Part shown: positions 1-7,340 of the stretch, piece after piece
Layout: each line of letters begins with the position of its first letter
Position numbering within the stretch: position 1 is the first letter of the stretch
Program-made: the position numbers and the translations under genes
Notes under the pieces: generated by a model
Told to the model about the DNA's origin: nothing
The model's database searches: none
What the model saw: only the letters and a program-made list of their open reading frames with translations
From: Claveliimonas sp034178805
Lineage (GTDB): Bacteria > Bacillota > Clostridia > Lachnospirales > Lachnospiraceae
Reading direction: 5' to 3'
Assembly (NCBI RefSeq): GCF_050314255.1
Contig: NZ_JBNPMZ010000028.1
Span: 1 to 31,762 of the forward strand
DNA: 31,762 nt

Positions 1-20
1 TAATTTTTAGAATTGTTTAG

Positions 21-48
21 TTAACAAATTCGGAAATTTATATATAAC
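21..48 (+). promoter_or_regulatory. Candidate sigma-A promoter for the first gene
   Basis: TTAACA at 21-26 and TATAAC at 43-48 are separated by 16 bp, in an AT-rich leader before the gene starting at 75. It is the only reasonable promoter I see near the start of the long same-direction gene row, so it may drive several genes. This is a consensus match only. Confidence 0.4.
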
Positions 49-74
49 AAAATATGTGAAGGGCTGGTGATCAA

Positions 75-710
75 ATGATATATAGATTTAGTGCGTTCAT
101 ATATACTGAGGGTGGTCGCGCATTTATCAAGATACCATTTAATGTATGGGAAGAGACAGGTTTAAAGGGGAATATTCCATGCAGGGTGTCTATCCTTGGT
201 CTTTCTTTTGAATGTAAACTGATTCCCAAGGGGAATGGGAAATATCTAATCCCTATAACGAAGAAAACACTGTCGGCGCTTGAGACTGAAGAAGAATATG
301 AAATCGAAATGGAACCAATTGAAACACTATCGAGAATTAACCATGACAGCCCATATTCCAGGGAACATCCCATACGAAAAATAGATGGTATTAAAACTAT
401 TCCCCTTCAAGCCGGATCCTGTGGTCATTGCTGTGTTGCAATGCTTGCCGGTGTGCCTCTTTCCGATGTGATCATGTTGATGGGAAAAGGTCACGTATCG
501 TGGTCAAAAATATTGGAAGCATTGGACTATTATGGAATATCCTATGCATCAAAGGCTGTTTATACCAAAGGCGGCTCATGCCAATTGCCGATGTGCTGCA
601 TAGTAAATAACGACAATAGATTTATACTTTGGTATAAAGGTTCTTTCTATGGTGTGACAGGTGTTGACTCAAAGAAAACAATAAGCTATATTGAAATATT
701 TGTCGTTTGA
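75..710 (+). CDS. DUF1905 domain fused to C39-like cysteine-peptidase domain
   Basis: 211 aa, apparently cytoplasmic (no signal peptide or membrane segment). Residues about 3-80 fit DUF1905, a small beta-barrel domain: a GGRAFIKIP segment, then a PKGNGKYLIPI strand and an acidic end. Residues about 105-205 resemble the C39/papain-like fold, with Q112 as a possible oxyanion residue and the segment GSCGHCCVAMLAG carrying candidate nucleophile C116. Where C39 enzymes usually have the catalytic His before a hydrophobic strand, this protein has R182 (NRFILWYKG), so it may be an inactive, peptidase-shaped binder. The start ATG at 75 is the first in frame, with a weak AAGGG upstream. The substrate is unknown; the fusion is read from sequence, the fold of the second half is inferred. 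Confidence 0.6.
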   Translation: MIYRFSAFIYTEGGRAFIKIPFNVWEETGLKGNIPCRVSILGLSFECKLIPKGNGKYLIPITKKTLSALETEEEYEIEMEPIETLSRINHDSPYSREHPIRKIDGIKTIPLQAGSCGHCCVAMLAGVPLSDVIMLMGKGHVSWSKILEALDYYGISYASKAVYTKGGSCQLPMCCIVNNDNRFILWYKGSFYGVTGVDSKKTISYIEIFVV

Positions 711-799
711 CAATGCGAGCGATAAATTTCCAGTTTACTTTTCTATTAAGCAGCAAATACAATAGTGATGAAAAACGTGAAAATCAGAAAGGAACCACA

Positions 800-1429
800 A
801 TGAAAATATATATAGATTTTGATGATGTAATCTGTGAAACAGCAAAATACTTTACAAAAATTGCAAAAGAAATGTTTAATATTGAGGTGCCTTATCGACA
901 GGTTCAGTTTTTTAATCTTAAGAAAGCATTTGATTTAAGTGATTCACAGTATGATGAATTGATGAAGGCAGGACATATTCCGGAAAATTTGCTAAAATAT
1001 GAGGAAACGGCGGGAGCATCAGAGACGATTAATAAGTGGGTCGATGAAGGGCATAAGGTTTCTATCATTACAGGAAGACCATTTGATTCCTATGAACCAT
1101 CCAGAACATGGCTTGATGAGCATCAATTGGAGAGGATTCCTATTTATTTTGTGGATAAATATGGTCGGGAATCATTTAATCAGGAGTGTACATACAATTT
1201 GACCTTAGAGAAACTCTACAGCATGACTTTTGATTTTGCAATTGAAGATTCACCAGCTGCGTTTGAGCATGTTCTGCATTTTGAACAGTGTAAAGTAGCC
1301 GTATTTGATCGCCCCTGGAATAGACAGTTAGAGTTTCCAAATGACAGATTTGTGAGATGTTTAGACTGGAAGGAGATTGACCGGATATTTGAAGAGTATG
1401 TTATGGAAGTGTGTTTCCCGGTAGAATAA
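800..1429 (+). CDS. 5'(3')-deoxyribonucleotidase-like HAD phosphatase (NT5C family)
   Basis: 209 aa, HAD superfamily. Motif I is YIDFDDVICE near the N-terminus (nucleophile and acid aspartates), motif II is SIITGRP, and the motif IV acidic pair lies in FAIEDSPAAF. The layout fits the NT5C/YqfW group, which dephosphorylates nucleotides or related small phosphates in the cytoplasm. The reading frame is open back to 707, but the ATG at 800 has AGAAAGGA eight bases upstream and places motif I at the usual distance from the N-terminus. It follows the previous gene by about 90 bp with no clear promoter. The substrate cannot be deduced. Confidence 0.8.
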   Translation: MKIYIDFDDVICETAKYFTKIAKEMFNIEVPYRQVQFFNLKKAFDLSDSQYDELMKAGHIPENLLKYEETAGASETINKWVDEGHKVSIITGRPFDSYEPSRTWLDEHQLERIPIYFVDKYGRESFNQECTYNLTLEKLYSMTFDFAIEDSPAAFEHVLHFEQCKVAVFDRPWNRQLEFPNDRFVRCLDWKEIDRIFEEYVMEVCFPVE

Positions 1430-1494
1430 TCAATCATTGAAATAATAACTACTGTTTTCGTATCAGGAAGTCGAAATTTGTAGGAGAAAAAGAA

Positions 1495-2055
1495 ATGGAA
1501 ATTATGCCAGTAAACATAGAAGATGCAGAAGAACTTCTCTCAATCTATGCACCGTATGTTCGGGATACCGCGATATCATTTGAATATGAAGTGCCTTCTT
1601 TGTCTGATTTTCAGGATAGAATACGAAGTATTTCATCAGATTTGCCATATATAAAAGCAATAGAGAAAGGTGAAATTCTTGGGTATGCTTATGCCGGTAA
1701 ATTCAAAAACAGGAAAGCATACAACTGGTCAGTGGAAGTGACTGTTTATGTTAGAAAAGATTCCAGAAGAGCAGGTGTTGGAAAAGCTTTATATCATGCA
1801 TTGGAAGATTCTTTAAAACGTATTGGTGTTTTAAATATGAATGCATGTATAGCGCGGCCAAAAGAGGAGGATGAACATTTGAGTAATGACAGCTACTATT
1901 TTCATAAAAAAATGGGATTTCATCCTGTGGGCACTTTTCATAATTCCGGATACAAGTTTCATACATGGTATGACATGATCTGGATGGAAAAAATCATAGG
2001 GGAACACCAAAAGCATCAAAGCAATGTCAGATTTGGCGAATGGACGGTAGAATAG
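1495..2055 (+). CDS. GNAT acetyltransferase, phosphinothricin-acetyltransferase-like
   Basis: 186 aa. Like the Pat/MddA branch of GNAT enzymes it has an early YAPYVRDTAISFEYEVPS segment, the acetyl-CoA loop RRAGVGKALY around residues 90-100, then NACIARPKEED and the FHKKMGFHPVGTFHNSGYK region near the C-terminus. Such enzymes transfer acetyl from acetyl-CoA to the amino group of amino-acid analogues such as methionine sulfone or phosphinothricin. The actual acceptor is unknown. A good GGAGAAA site precedes ATG 1495. It sits in the same-direction accessory row with 65 bp before it. Confidence 0.85.
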   Translation: MEIMPVNIEDAEELLSIYAPYVRDTAISFEYEVPSLSDFQDRIRSISSDLPYIKAIEKGEILGYAYAGKFKNRKAYNWSVEVTVYVRKDSRRAGVGKALYHALEDSLKRIGVLNMNACIARPKEEDEHLSNDSYYFHKKMGFHPVGTFHNSGYKFHTWYDMIWMEKIIGEHQKHQSNVRFGEWTVE

Positions 2056-2113
2056 TAAATCAAAATTGTTTGAGTAGATAAACAGAACACTACCGTTTTA
2101 CAGGAGATAGTTG

Positions 2114-2740
2114 ATGAAGAAAAATGAAAGAAAACTGACGGAAAAAGAATTGAAACGCAAAGAACAATTTGAAATTCTAAGGGCAGATATGCAGAAAAAC
2201 GGATATAAAGAAAAAGCGCTGACCATCGGTATTTTGCAGGCTAATGTTGGAGCAATTATCATTATGCTGCCGTTTGTAGTTTTAACTGCTGTTATTTATT
2301 TCACTGTCAATAGCATCGGGACGAGGGAGATATCTTTGAGATTCAGCATATTGCTGCTTCCTATTCTCCTGGTGCTGATTGTTTTGCACGAACTGATTCA
2401 TGGACTGGTCTGGGGCTGTTTTGCTAAAAACCACTTTCATTCGATTGAATTCGGTGTTATCTGGAAGGCTTTGACGCCATACTGCACTTGTTCGGAACCG
2501 ATGAAAAAGTGGCAATATATGTTAGGAGGAGCTATGCCAACGCTGATCCTGGGAGCAGGAACTGCGGTGATTGCAGTGGCGACAGGTCAATTGCTTTTAT
2601 TTTTTATTGCAGAACTTATGATCTTTTCTGGAGGCGGCGATTTTCTGATTATCCTGAAAATTCTGTTATATCGCTCAAGAAAAGAAACTGTGTATTACGA
2701 CCATCCCTACGAATGCGGCGTAGTAATATTTGAGAAGTAG
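2114..2740 (+). CDS. DUF3267 family membrane metalloprotease-like protein
   Basis: 208 aa with a basic N-terminal tail and about four membrane segments (roughly 40-62, 78-98, 140-160, 162-185). A zinc-binding HELIH motif (H92, E93, H96) lies in the second segment, and a GGGD (D176) near the last segment could be the third ligand, as in site-2-protease-like folds. The C-terminal DHPYECGVVIFEK matches the usual DUF3267 ending. The family is expected to be an intramembrane zinc peptidase, but substrates are not known to me. TTG at 2111 precedes ATG at 2114; AGGAG at 2102-2106 is better spaced for the ATG. Confidence 0.75.
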   Translation: MKKNERKLTEKELKRKEQFEILRADMQKNGYKEKALTIGILQANVGAIIIMLPFVVLTAVIYFTVNSIGTREISLRFSILLLPILLVLIVLHELIHGLVWGCFAKNHFHSIEFGVIWKALTPYCTCSEPMKKWQYMLGGAMPTLILGAGTAVIAVATGQLLLFFIAELMIFSGGGDFLIILKILLYRSRKETVYYDHPYECGVVIFEK

Positions 2741-2778
2741 CAGTTCAATTCTGCAATGCTCTCCGCAGATGAAAATGA

Positions 2779-2886
2779 AACTTTTGCGCAGGTTTCCAAT
2801 ATGAGGGTACGCTGAGAAGCAACGCTGTAAAAAACGGAGAAGTTATTGACATGAAAATGTATGCACTACTGAGAACAGAATTGTAA
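2779..2886 (+). pseudogene. C-terminal relic of a GNAT (RimJ/RimL-type) acetyltransferase
   Basis: The frame from 2779 reads ...AGFQYEGTLRSNAVKNG and then EVIDMKMYALLRTEL before TAA at 2884-2886. This is the classic ending of ribosomal-protein-type N-acetyltransferases (GF.YEGTLR...NG..VD...Y.LLR.E). There is no start codon, a TGA lies directly upstream, and the bases before it look like a frame-shifted remnant of the preceding VMEKL-type helix. Only about 35 codons survive between two intact genes. Confidence 0.7.
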
Positions 2887-2912
2887 AAATCAGGCTTTGG
2901 GGATTTAGAATT

Positions 2913-3566
2913 ATGGAAAAAGATAAACTGATACATGCTATTATATGGTCGGCCTCGTATATTGTGCTGTATGGCATCTTGACTATCGTAGGGAATTTGT
3001 TTTTTACAGACACGCTGATTATAATCTGTGGTCTTGCAGGTGGACTTTATATCCTGATTAATGCATTTTTTATCAAATATAAAAGAGAAAGGCTGTTTAT
3101 AAATGGATTGATTTCAGCATTTGCTGTACTGTGTCTTGGTATATTGTTTGGGAAGAATCTTGATTTTGAAGGGGTTCTGGCTATTGGTGCTGCAATGTCG
3201 ATTATAGATATTATCAGCTTTACAAAGTATGGAAAGCACACTATGAATGCAAGGGCGATGTCCAATGTCCATTTCATGTCAAAGTTAATTGTATATGGAA
3301 AAGAGAAAAATGATGTATTAATTCCCACCTGCGGAATCGGAGATTATCTATACTATGCTATGTGGATTTCAGGGATTCATACGGTTTCAGATTCGATTTA
3401 TGCTTACATTCTGGCGGCGATCATGATTTTGCTGGGCAGTGGTATACATTATGCTATCATTGTGAAACTGTGTCAGCGGGAAAACTACAAAGGATTTCCA
3501 GGAACAATATTTCCGTTTTTGTGCATTGCCATACTATATGTGGCCTTGTATTTCCTGAAAGGTTAG
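2913..3566 (+). CDS. Seven-TM protein with presenilin/SPP-like GxGD arrangement
   Basis: 217 aa, hydrophobic, about seven membrane segments (7-30, 33-54, 62-80, 87-103, 134-153, 158-184, 196-215). D99 lies inside segment 4 (SIIDIISF), D144 sits in a GIGD motif starting segment 5 (PTCGIGDYLYYAMW), and a proline-rich GFPGTIFPFL opens segment 7. That order (Asp in one helix, GxGD in the next, proline motif two helices later, aspartates 45 residues apart) is the layout of presenilin and signal peptide peptidase aspartyl proteases. The N-terminal helices are fewer than the usual nine in total, and the Tyr before the first Asp and an exact PAL are absent. Start ATG 2913 has a weak GGGGATT upstream. 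The assignment is inference from motif order; a plain uncharacterised membrane protein is the alternative. Confidence 0.5.
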   Translation: MEKDKLIHAIIWSASYIVLYGILTIVGNLFFTDTLIIICGLAGGLYILINAFFIKYKRERLFINGLISAFAVLCLGILFGKNLDFEGVLAIGAAMSIIDIISFTKYGKHTMNARAMSNVHFMSKLIVYGKEKNDVLIPTCGIGDYLYYAMWISGIHTVSDSIYAYILAAIMILLGSGIHYAIIVKLCQRENYKGFPGTIFPFLCIAILYVALYFLKG

Positions 3567-3611
3567 CAATGCGAATGATCATTTTAAGCTTGTGAAAAGG
3601 GAGATAGTTTT

Positions 3612-4151
3612 GTGATTGAACTAAAAGGAGTTGGAAAATCATATCATGAGAATATAGATTACACTATAAGAGAACTAAGACAAAATGAAGTAAAAATATT
3701 AGATATATTTTTGTATGAAGCAATATTTATTCCTGAAGGAGTTACAGCACCTTCAAGAGATATAATTAAGCAACCAGAACTGCAGGTATATGTTTCGAAC
3801 TTTGGAAAGCACAAAGGTGACATTTGTTATGTCGCTGAAATTGAAAATAAGATAGTGGGAGCAGTTTGGGGGCGTATTATGAATGACTATGGGCATGTTG
3901 ATGATGAAACGCCATCACTTGCTATTTCACTGCTCAAAGAATATAGGAATTATGGTATTGGGACTAAATTGATGAAAAGGATACTTACGGAACTAAAAGA
4001 ACATGGGTATAAGCAGACATCGTTGGCAGTACAAAAGACGAATTATGCTGTCCGGATGTATAAAAAAGCAGGATTTGAAATTATTGATGAGAATGACGAA
4101 GAATACATTATGATGTGCAAGTTGATTATCTTAAAAGCAGGAGGTGACTGA
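3612..4151 (+). CDS. GNAT acetyltransferase with an ABC-ATPase-like leader
   Basis: 179 aa from GTG 3612. Residues about 17-175 are a GNAT domain: YTIRELRQNE strand, FLYEAIFIPEGV, acetyl-CoA loop EYRNYGIGTKLM, and the AVRMYKKAGFEI motif near the end. The first twelve residues, MIELKGVGKSYH, do not belong to GNATs; they match the N-terminal strand of ABC transporter ATPases. No other in-frame ATG/GTG/TTG start exists before the domain, and AAAGGGAGA lies just before the GTG. The gene therefore seems to have acquired the translation start of a lost ABC gene. The GNAT start may once have been at the GAGAAT at 3648-3653. The acceptor substrate is unknown. Confidence 0.75.
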   Translation: MIELKGVGKSYHENIDYTIRELRQNEVKILDIFLYEAIFIPEGVTAPSRDIIKQPELQVYVSNFGKHKGDICYVAEIENKIVGAVWGRIMNDYGHVDDETPSLAISLLKEYRNYGIGTKLMKRILTELKEHGYKQTSLAVQKTNYAVRMYKKAGFEIIDENDEEYIMMCKLIILKAGGD

Positions 4152-4152
4152 T

Positions 4153-4659
4153 ATGGCTAATGAAGATAAGAAGGATTTCAATGCTATGCTGCATGACAGC
4201 AAGGATATGCCAAAGCTCCAGATTATAACGGATCAAAAGAGTACTGAGAAATATGGTGGAAATAGGATGTATTTTGCACCGCCGGTCGATTATGACAAAG
4301 TGATGAAGAGAATACCCTGTGGCAAGGTGATTACGGTCGGTAAAATCAGGGAATATTTTGCAAAATTAAGCGGTGCAGATTTTACAGAACCTATTACAGC
4401 CGGAATTTTTGTTTCCATTGGTGCATGGGCGAGTTATCAGCGTTCAGAAGATGAAACGCCTTATTGGAGAACGCTAAAAGCAAACGGGGAACTGAATGAA
4501 AAATATCCCGGCGGTATTGAATCGCAGAAGGCGAAGCTGGAGGAAGAAGGACATACAATTATTCAAAAAGGGCGGAAAAATATCAGGTATTTTGTGAAAG
4601 ATTATGAGAGCTTTCTTCTTGATTTGGATGATAAATTCCAAACTGATTTAAATCAATGA
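4153..4659 (+). CDS. MGMT/alkyltransferase-like (ATL) protein without the catalytic Cys
   Basis: 168 aa. Residues about 45-135 follow the DNA-binding fold of O6-alkylguanine alkyltransferases: MKRIPCGKVITVGKIREYF equals the IP.GkV.TYG.IA helix region, and the C-terminal half has NGELNEKYPGG...KLEEEGH. Where active enzymes carry PCHR, this protein reads PYWR (103-106), so it cannot accept an alkyl group by the known mechanism. Alkyltransferase-like proteins with Trp at the Cys position bind alkylated guanine and signal to repair; here Tyr takes the Cys position. An extra N-terminal part (1-45) is unassigned. Start ATG 4153 follows AGGAGGTGA and lies 1 bp after the previous stop, so the two are likely co-translated. 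Confidence 0.65.
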   Translation: MANEDKKDFNAMLHDSKDMPKLQIITDQKSTEKYGGNRMYFAPPVDYDKVMKRIPCGKVITVGKIREYFAKLSGADFTEPITAGIFVSIGAWASYQRSEDETPYWRTLKANGELNEKYPGGIESQKAKLEEEGHTIIQKGRKNIRYFVKDYESFLLDLDDKFQTDLNQ

Positions 4660-4701
4660 TAAATGTCTATTAATCTATACGTTATGAATGGAGGGGCAAT
4701 T

Positions 4702-5031
4702 ATGGGATGGAAAAATAAATGTAAAATTACGGTAATGAGGAGAGAATTTTTCTCAGATCTGGCAAAGGAGTACTGTTCGAATCCGAATGTTGGCAAATGC
4801 AGTGTATTTCAGGAAGGACAGGAATTTATCGTGGATAAAGACAATTATCTGACGATGCTGAATGGACAGTTCTGTTCCGAAGCGTGGGCTGCTATCAGCC
4901 ATTATGTCTATGCAGCTTTGCAGGGCGGATCTGTGATGCATGGATGGATGAAAGATGAAAAGGTTATGATTACCTGCTGCAATGACGGAACACGTCCGGT
5001 TATTTTCAAGATCGAACGAATGGAAGAATAA
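4702..5031 (+). CDS. TIGR04076 family small protein
   Basis: 109 aa. It matches TIGR04076 in pattern: an N-terminal KCKITVMRR strand, CSVFQEGQEF, a segment FCSEAWAAISHYVYAALQGG, and an ending TCCNDGTRPVIFKIE. The family is cytoplasmic, of unknown function, and often has several conserved cysteines as here. The frame is open back to 4663, but ATG 4702 has GGAGGGG at 4690-4696 and fits the family's N-terminus. Only 9 bp separate it from the next gene, suggesting co-transcription. Confidence 0.75.
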   Translation: MGWKNKCKITVMRREFFSDLAKEYCSNPNVGKCSVFQEGQEFIVDKDNYLTMLNGQFCSEAWAAISHYVYAALQGGSVMHGWMKDEKVMITCCNDGTRPVIFKIERMEE

Positions 5032-5040
5032 AGGGAAATT

Positions 5041-5526
5041 ATGCGAAAAGTGATTGTTATTGGATGTCCCGGTGCAGGGAAAAGTACATTTGCAAGAAAG
5101 CTGAGAGATGCGACAGGGCTTCCCTTATATTATCTGGACATGCTGTGGCATAAACCGGATCAGACGAATGTTTCCAGAGAAGAGTTCGAAGCACAGATTA
5201 AAGAGCTGGTGCAAAGGGATCAGTGGATCATCGACGGAAATTATCTGCGCACGATGGAACTGCGTCTGAAGGAATGCGACACCGTTTTTTTGCTGGACTA
5301 TCCGCTTGAGATCTGTCTTGCGGGAGCAGAATCCCGTATCGGGAAAAGGCGGGAAGACCTGCCTTGGATTGAGAAGGAGTTTGATGAAGAATTCAGACAA
5401 TGGATCATTGATTTTCCGAAAGAACAGTTGCCACAACTCTACGAATTAATAAAGAAATATCAGGACGGCAGAGATATTGTCATATTTACATCGAGAGAAG
5501 AAGCGGATGAATATCTGGCGAGGTGA
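5041..5526 (+). CDS. P-loop nucleoside/adenylate-kinase-like protein (FlaR/topology-modulation type)
   Basis: 161 aa. A Walker A GCPGAGKS at residues 8-15 is followed by LYYLDMLWHKP and WIIDGNYLRTM, which are typical of the small kinases annotated as 'topology modulation protein' or FlaR. A Walker-B-like FLLDYP segment and the Arg-rich RIGKRRED lid region follow. The family binds ATP and probably phosphorylates a small substrate in the cytoplasm; the real substrate is not established. Start ATG 5041 has AAAGGGA upstream and a 9-bp gap from the preceding gene. Confidence 0.75.
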   Translation: MRKVIVIGCPGAGKSTFARKLRDATGLPLYYLDMLWHKPDQTNVSREEFEAQIKELVQRDQWIIDGNYLRTMELRLKECDTVFLLDYPLEICLAGAESRIGKRREDLPWIEKEFDEEFRQWIIDFPKEQLPQLYELIKKYQDGRDIVIFTSREEADEYLAR

Positions 5527-5582
5527 TATAGGTAGGTTTACTGGATGATGAGCGATAAATTATGAATTAAAAGGTGAAGTGT

Positions 5583-5915
5583 ATGAAGTTATCGGATGTG
5601 TCAAATGGTTCGGATTGGATTATTTGGGTGATATTTGTTCTGTTTGCGATTCTTTCAATTATATTAATTTCCGGGCATGGAAGTGGACTTATTGCTGGTT
5701 ATAATACAGCTACAAAAGAGGAAAAGGATAAATATGATGCTAGAAAAATGTGCAGATTTACAGGAATCGGGATGGCAGTTGTTGCAATTCTGATCTTGAT
5801 TATGGGGCTTTTTGAGGATGTGCTTCCGGTTGAGTTTGCATACATTTCTGTGGGAATCATAGTTTTAGATTGCCTGATATTGTTTATAGTAATTAATACG
5901 ATTTGCAGAAAGTAA
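5583..5915 (+). CDS. DUF3784 family small membrane protein
   Basis: 110 aa with three predicted membrane segments (about 12-32, 60-80, 85-107). Between segments 1 and 2 is the DUF3784 signature GHGSGLIAGYNT followed by TKEEKDKYDARKMCRF. The family is common in Firmicutes, often in accessory or regulator-linked loci; its function is unknown. ATG 5583 is preferred over GTG 5574 because AAAAGGTG sits at 5569-5576. Confidence 0.8.
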   Translation: MKLSDVSNGSDWIIWVIFVLFAILSIILISGHGSGLIAGYNTATKEEKDKYDARKMCRFTGIGMAVVAILILIMGLFEDVLPVEFAYISVGIIVLDCLILFIVINTICRK

Positions 5916-6064
5916 ACAGTGTTGAGGATGTGGAAATATGCATGAAGTTAGGGCAAAGGTATTCTATCTGCGCAGAATGGAATGAACATTTACAGAGGAT
6001 GCGTGGATATGCCGCATTACCGGTATGTGGTAAGAAACGAAAATATATAGAAGGAGCAGTACAT
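5916..6064. other. 149-bp spacer, no gene recognised
   Basis: The spacer is open in the frame of the downstream gene from 5903, but the ATG at 6065 with AAGGAGCAG is clearly the start. A short ATG at 5982 could encode about 24 residues beginning MNIYRGCVDM, ending at TAG before 6053. I do not recognise it; it may be a leftover N-terminus. Confidence 0.3.
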
Positions 6065-6364
6065 ATGGCATATTATTTTATGATTGATACGTATATTACC
6101 GAGGACGGGAACCGGGAAGAATATGATTTTTATATAGAAAAGGTCAGGCCAATCGTGGAAAGCTATGGAGGTGAATATCTTGTCAGAACCGAAGATGTTA
6201 CGTGCCTGTCGGATAAAAGAAAGCCACAGCGTGTCATTCTGATCAGGTTTCCATCAAAGGAAGATCTGGATGAATGCTTCTCATCCAAGGAATATCAGGC
6301 GATTATGATGAAGCGTGTCAACAGTGTAGATGCCAGAGCAGTTATAGTGGAAGGCGAACCGTAG
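6065..6364 (+). CDS. DUF1330 domain protein
   Basis: 99 aa, one ferredoxin-like alpha/beta domain. The order MAYYFMIDTYI, then RPIVESYGGEYLVRTEDV, then QRVILIRFPSKEDLDECF and KEYQAIM...VNSVDARAVIVEG follows DUF1330 (dimeric alpha-beta barrel superfamily). Proteins of this kind are small cytoplasmic dimers of unknown role. An upstream extension is open in frame but lacks similarity to the family; AGAAGGAGC lies just before ATG 6065. It is followed within 30 bp by the hydrolase at 6392. Confidence 0.75.
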   Translation: MAYYFMIDTYITEDGNREEYDFYIEKVRPIVESYGGEYLVRTEDVTCLSDKRKPQRVILIRFPSKEDLDECFSSKEYQAIMMKRVNSVDARAVIVEGEP

Positions 6365-6391
6365 AGTACTTGTGAAAGGAAGAAAAAGAGT

Positions 6392-7207
6392 ATGGGTAAG
6401 AGAATACATCAGTTAAAAATTGATTTTCATGTAACTCCCGAAATTAAGAGATATGTATATGTCTATATCATAGAGGGCGAGTTCTGTTATTTGATTGATT
6501 CCGGTGTTGACGGTGCGGAAGAAATTATAGCAAATTTTTTAAAGTCTATTGGAAGGAAACTGACGGATGTAAAATGTATATTCCTGACCCATGCGCATCC
6601 GGATCATATTGGAAGTGCCGCAAAGATCAGAGAAATGACAGGATGTAAGATATATGCCAGCGCTGGTGAAAGTCGTTGGATCAGGGATATTGATCTGCAG
6701 TTTGCAGAGCGCCCGATTCCAAATTTCTATACCCTTGTCAACGAATCCGTGACGGTTGATGAGATACTTAAAGATGGTGATTGCATTAAGTTGGAAGATG
6801 GTCTGACCATAGAAGCAGTTGGAACACCGGGACATTCCTGTGACGAATTATCCTATCTGTTGCCGGAAGAGAGCTGCATATTTACCGGTGATGCGATTCC
6901 GGTCAGAGGTGACATACCTATCTGGATTCAGAGGGATGATAACAGGAAGAGTCTGGAAAAGCTAAAAGAAATAAAGGGAGCTGATATATTTTATCCGGCG
7001 TGGGATGAAACGTATGATAGGGAGCAGGCAATGGACAAGATCGAAGATGCGATGATGCTTATGGATGAAATACAGCAAAATGTAGACCGATGCAAAGGTA
7101 TTGCAGAGTCTCTGGATGAGATGGTGGTGCAGGTGTGTAATGAGATGAAAACACCGCATTTCCTGAAGAATCCGTTATTTAGGAGGACGATAGAAAGTTT
7201 TCTATAA
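6392..7207 (+). CDS. Metallo-beta-lactamase-fold hydrolase
   Basis: 271 aa. The N-terminal domain carries the binuclear metal motif THAHPDHIG (H67, H69, D71, H72), then GTPGHS (H148) and FTGDAIP (D167). The family's last metal ligand, usually a His in a PGHG-like turn, appears as FYPAWDE with W204, so one ligand is missing or supplied differently. Residues 210-271 form a mostly helical tail. The fold fits glyoxalase-II-like or related thioester and phosphoester hydrolases. The substrate is unknown. ATG 6392 has AAAGGAAG upstream. Confidence 0.8.
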   Translation: MGKRIHQLKIDFHVTPEIKRYVYVYIIEGEFCYLIDSGVDGAEEIIANFLKSIGRKLTDVKCIFLTHAHPDHIGSAAKIREMTGCKIYASAGESRWIRDIDLQFAERPIPNFYTLVNESVTVDEILKDGDCIKLEDGLTIEAVGTPGHSCDELSYLLPEESCIFTGDAIPVRGDIPIWIQRDDNRKSLEKLKEIKGADIFYPAWDETYDREQAMDKIEDAMMLMDEIQQNVDRCKGIAESLDEMVVQVCNEMKTPHFLKNPLFRRTIESFL

Positions 7208-7340
7208 ATGAATGGGATTTTCGGAAGAAAAACAGCAATGCAACCTGTAGTTTACATTTAGAACCCAGGTGATGGTGGTCTTTCAGACATTAAGCAGGTA
7301 TCATTGGCATGAACAAATTGTTCAGAATGGAGGGCGCACT

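Noticed and set aside
2913..3566. Prepilin-peptidase (A24) reading of the GxGD protein
   Set aside because: The typical GxGDxKL sequence after the motif and the first Asp context of A24 enzymes are missing; the SPP-like layout fits better, though not proven.
4772..4786. GTTCGAATCC, a tRNA T-loop-like word
   Set aside because: It lies inside the TIGR04076 gene in frame, with no acceptor or anticodon stem around it.
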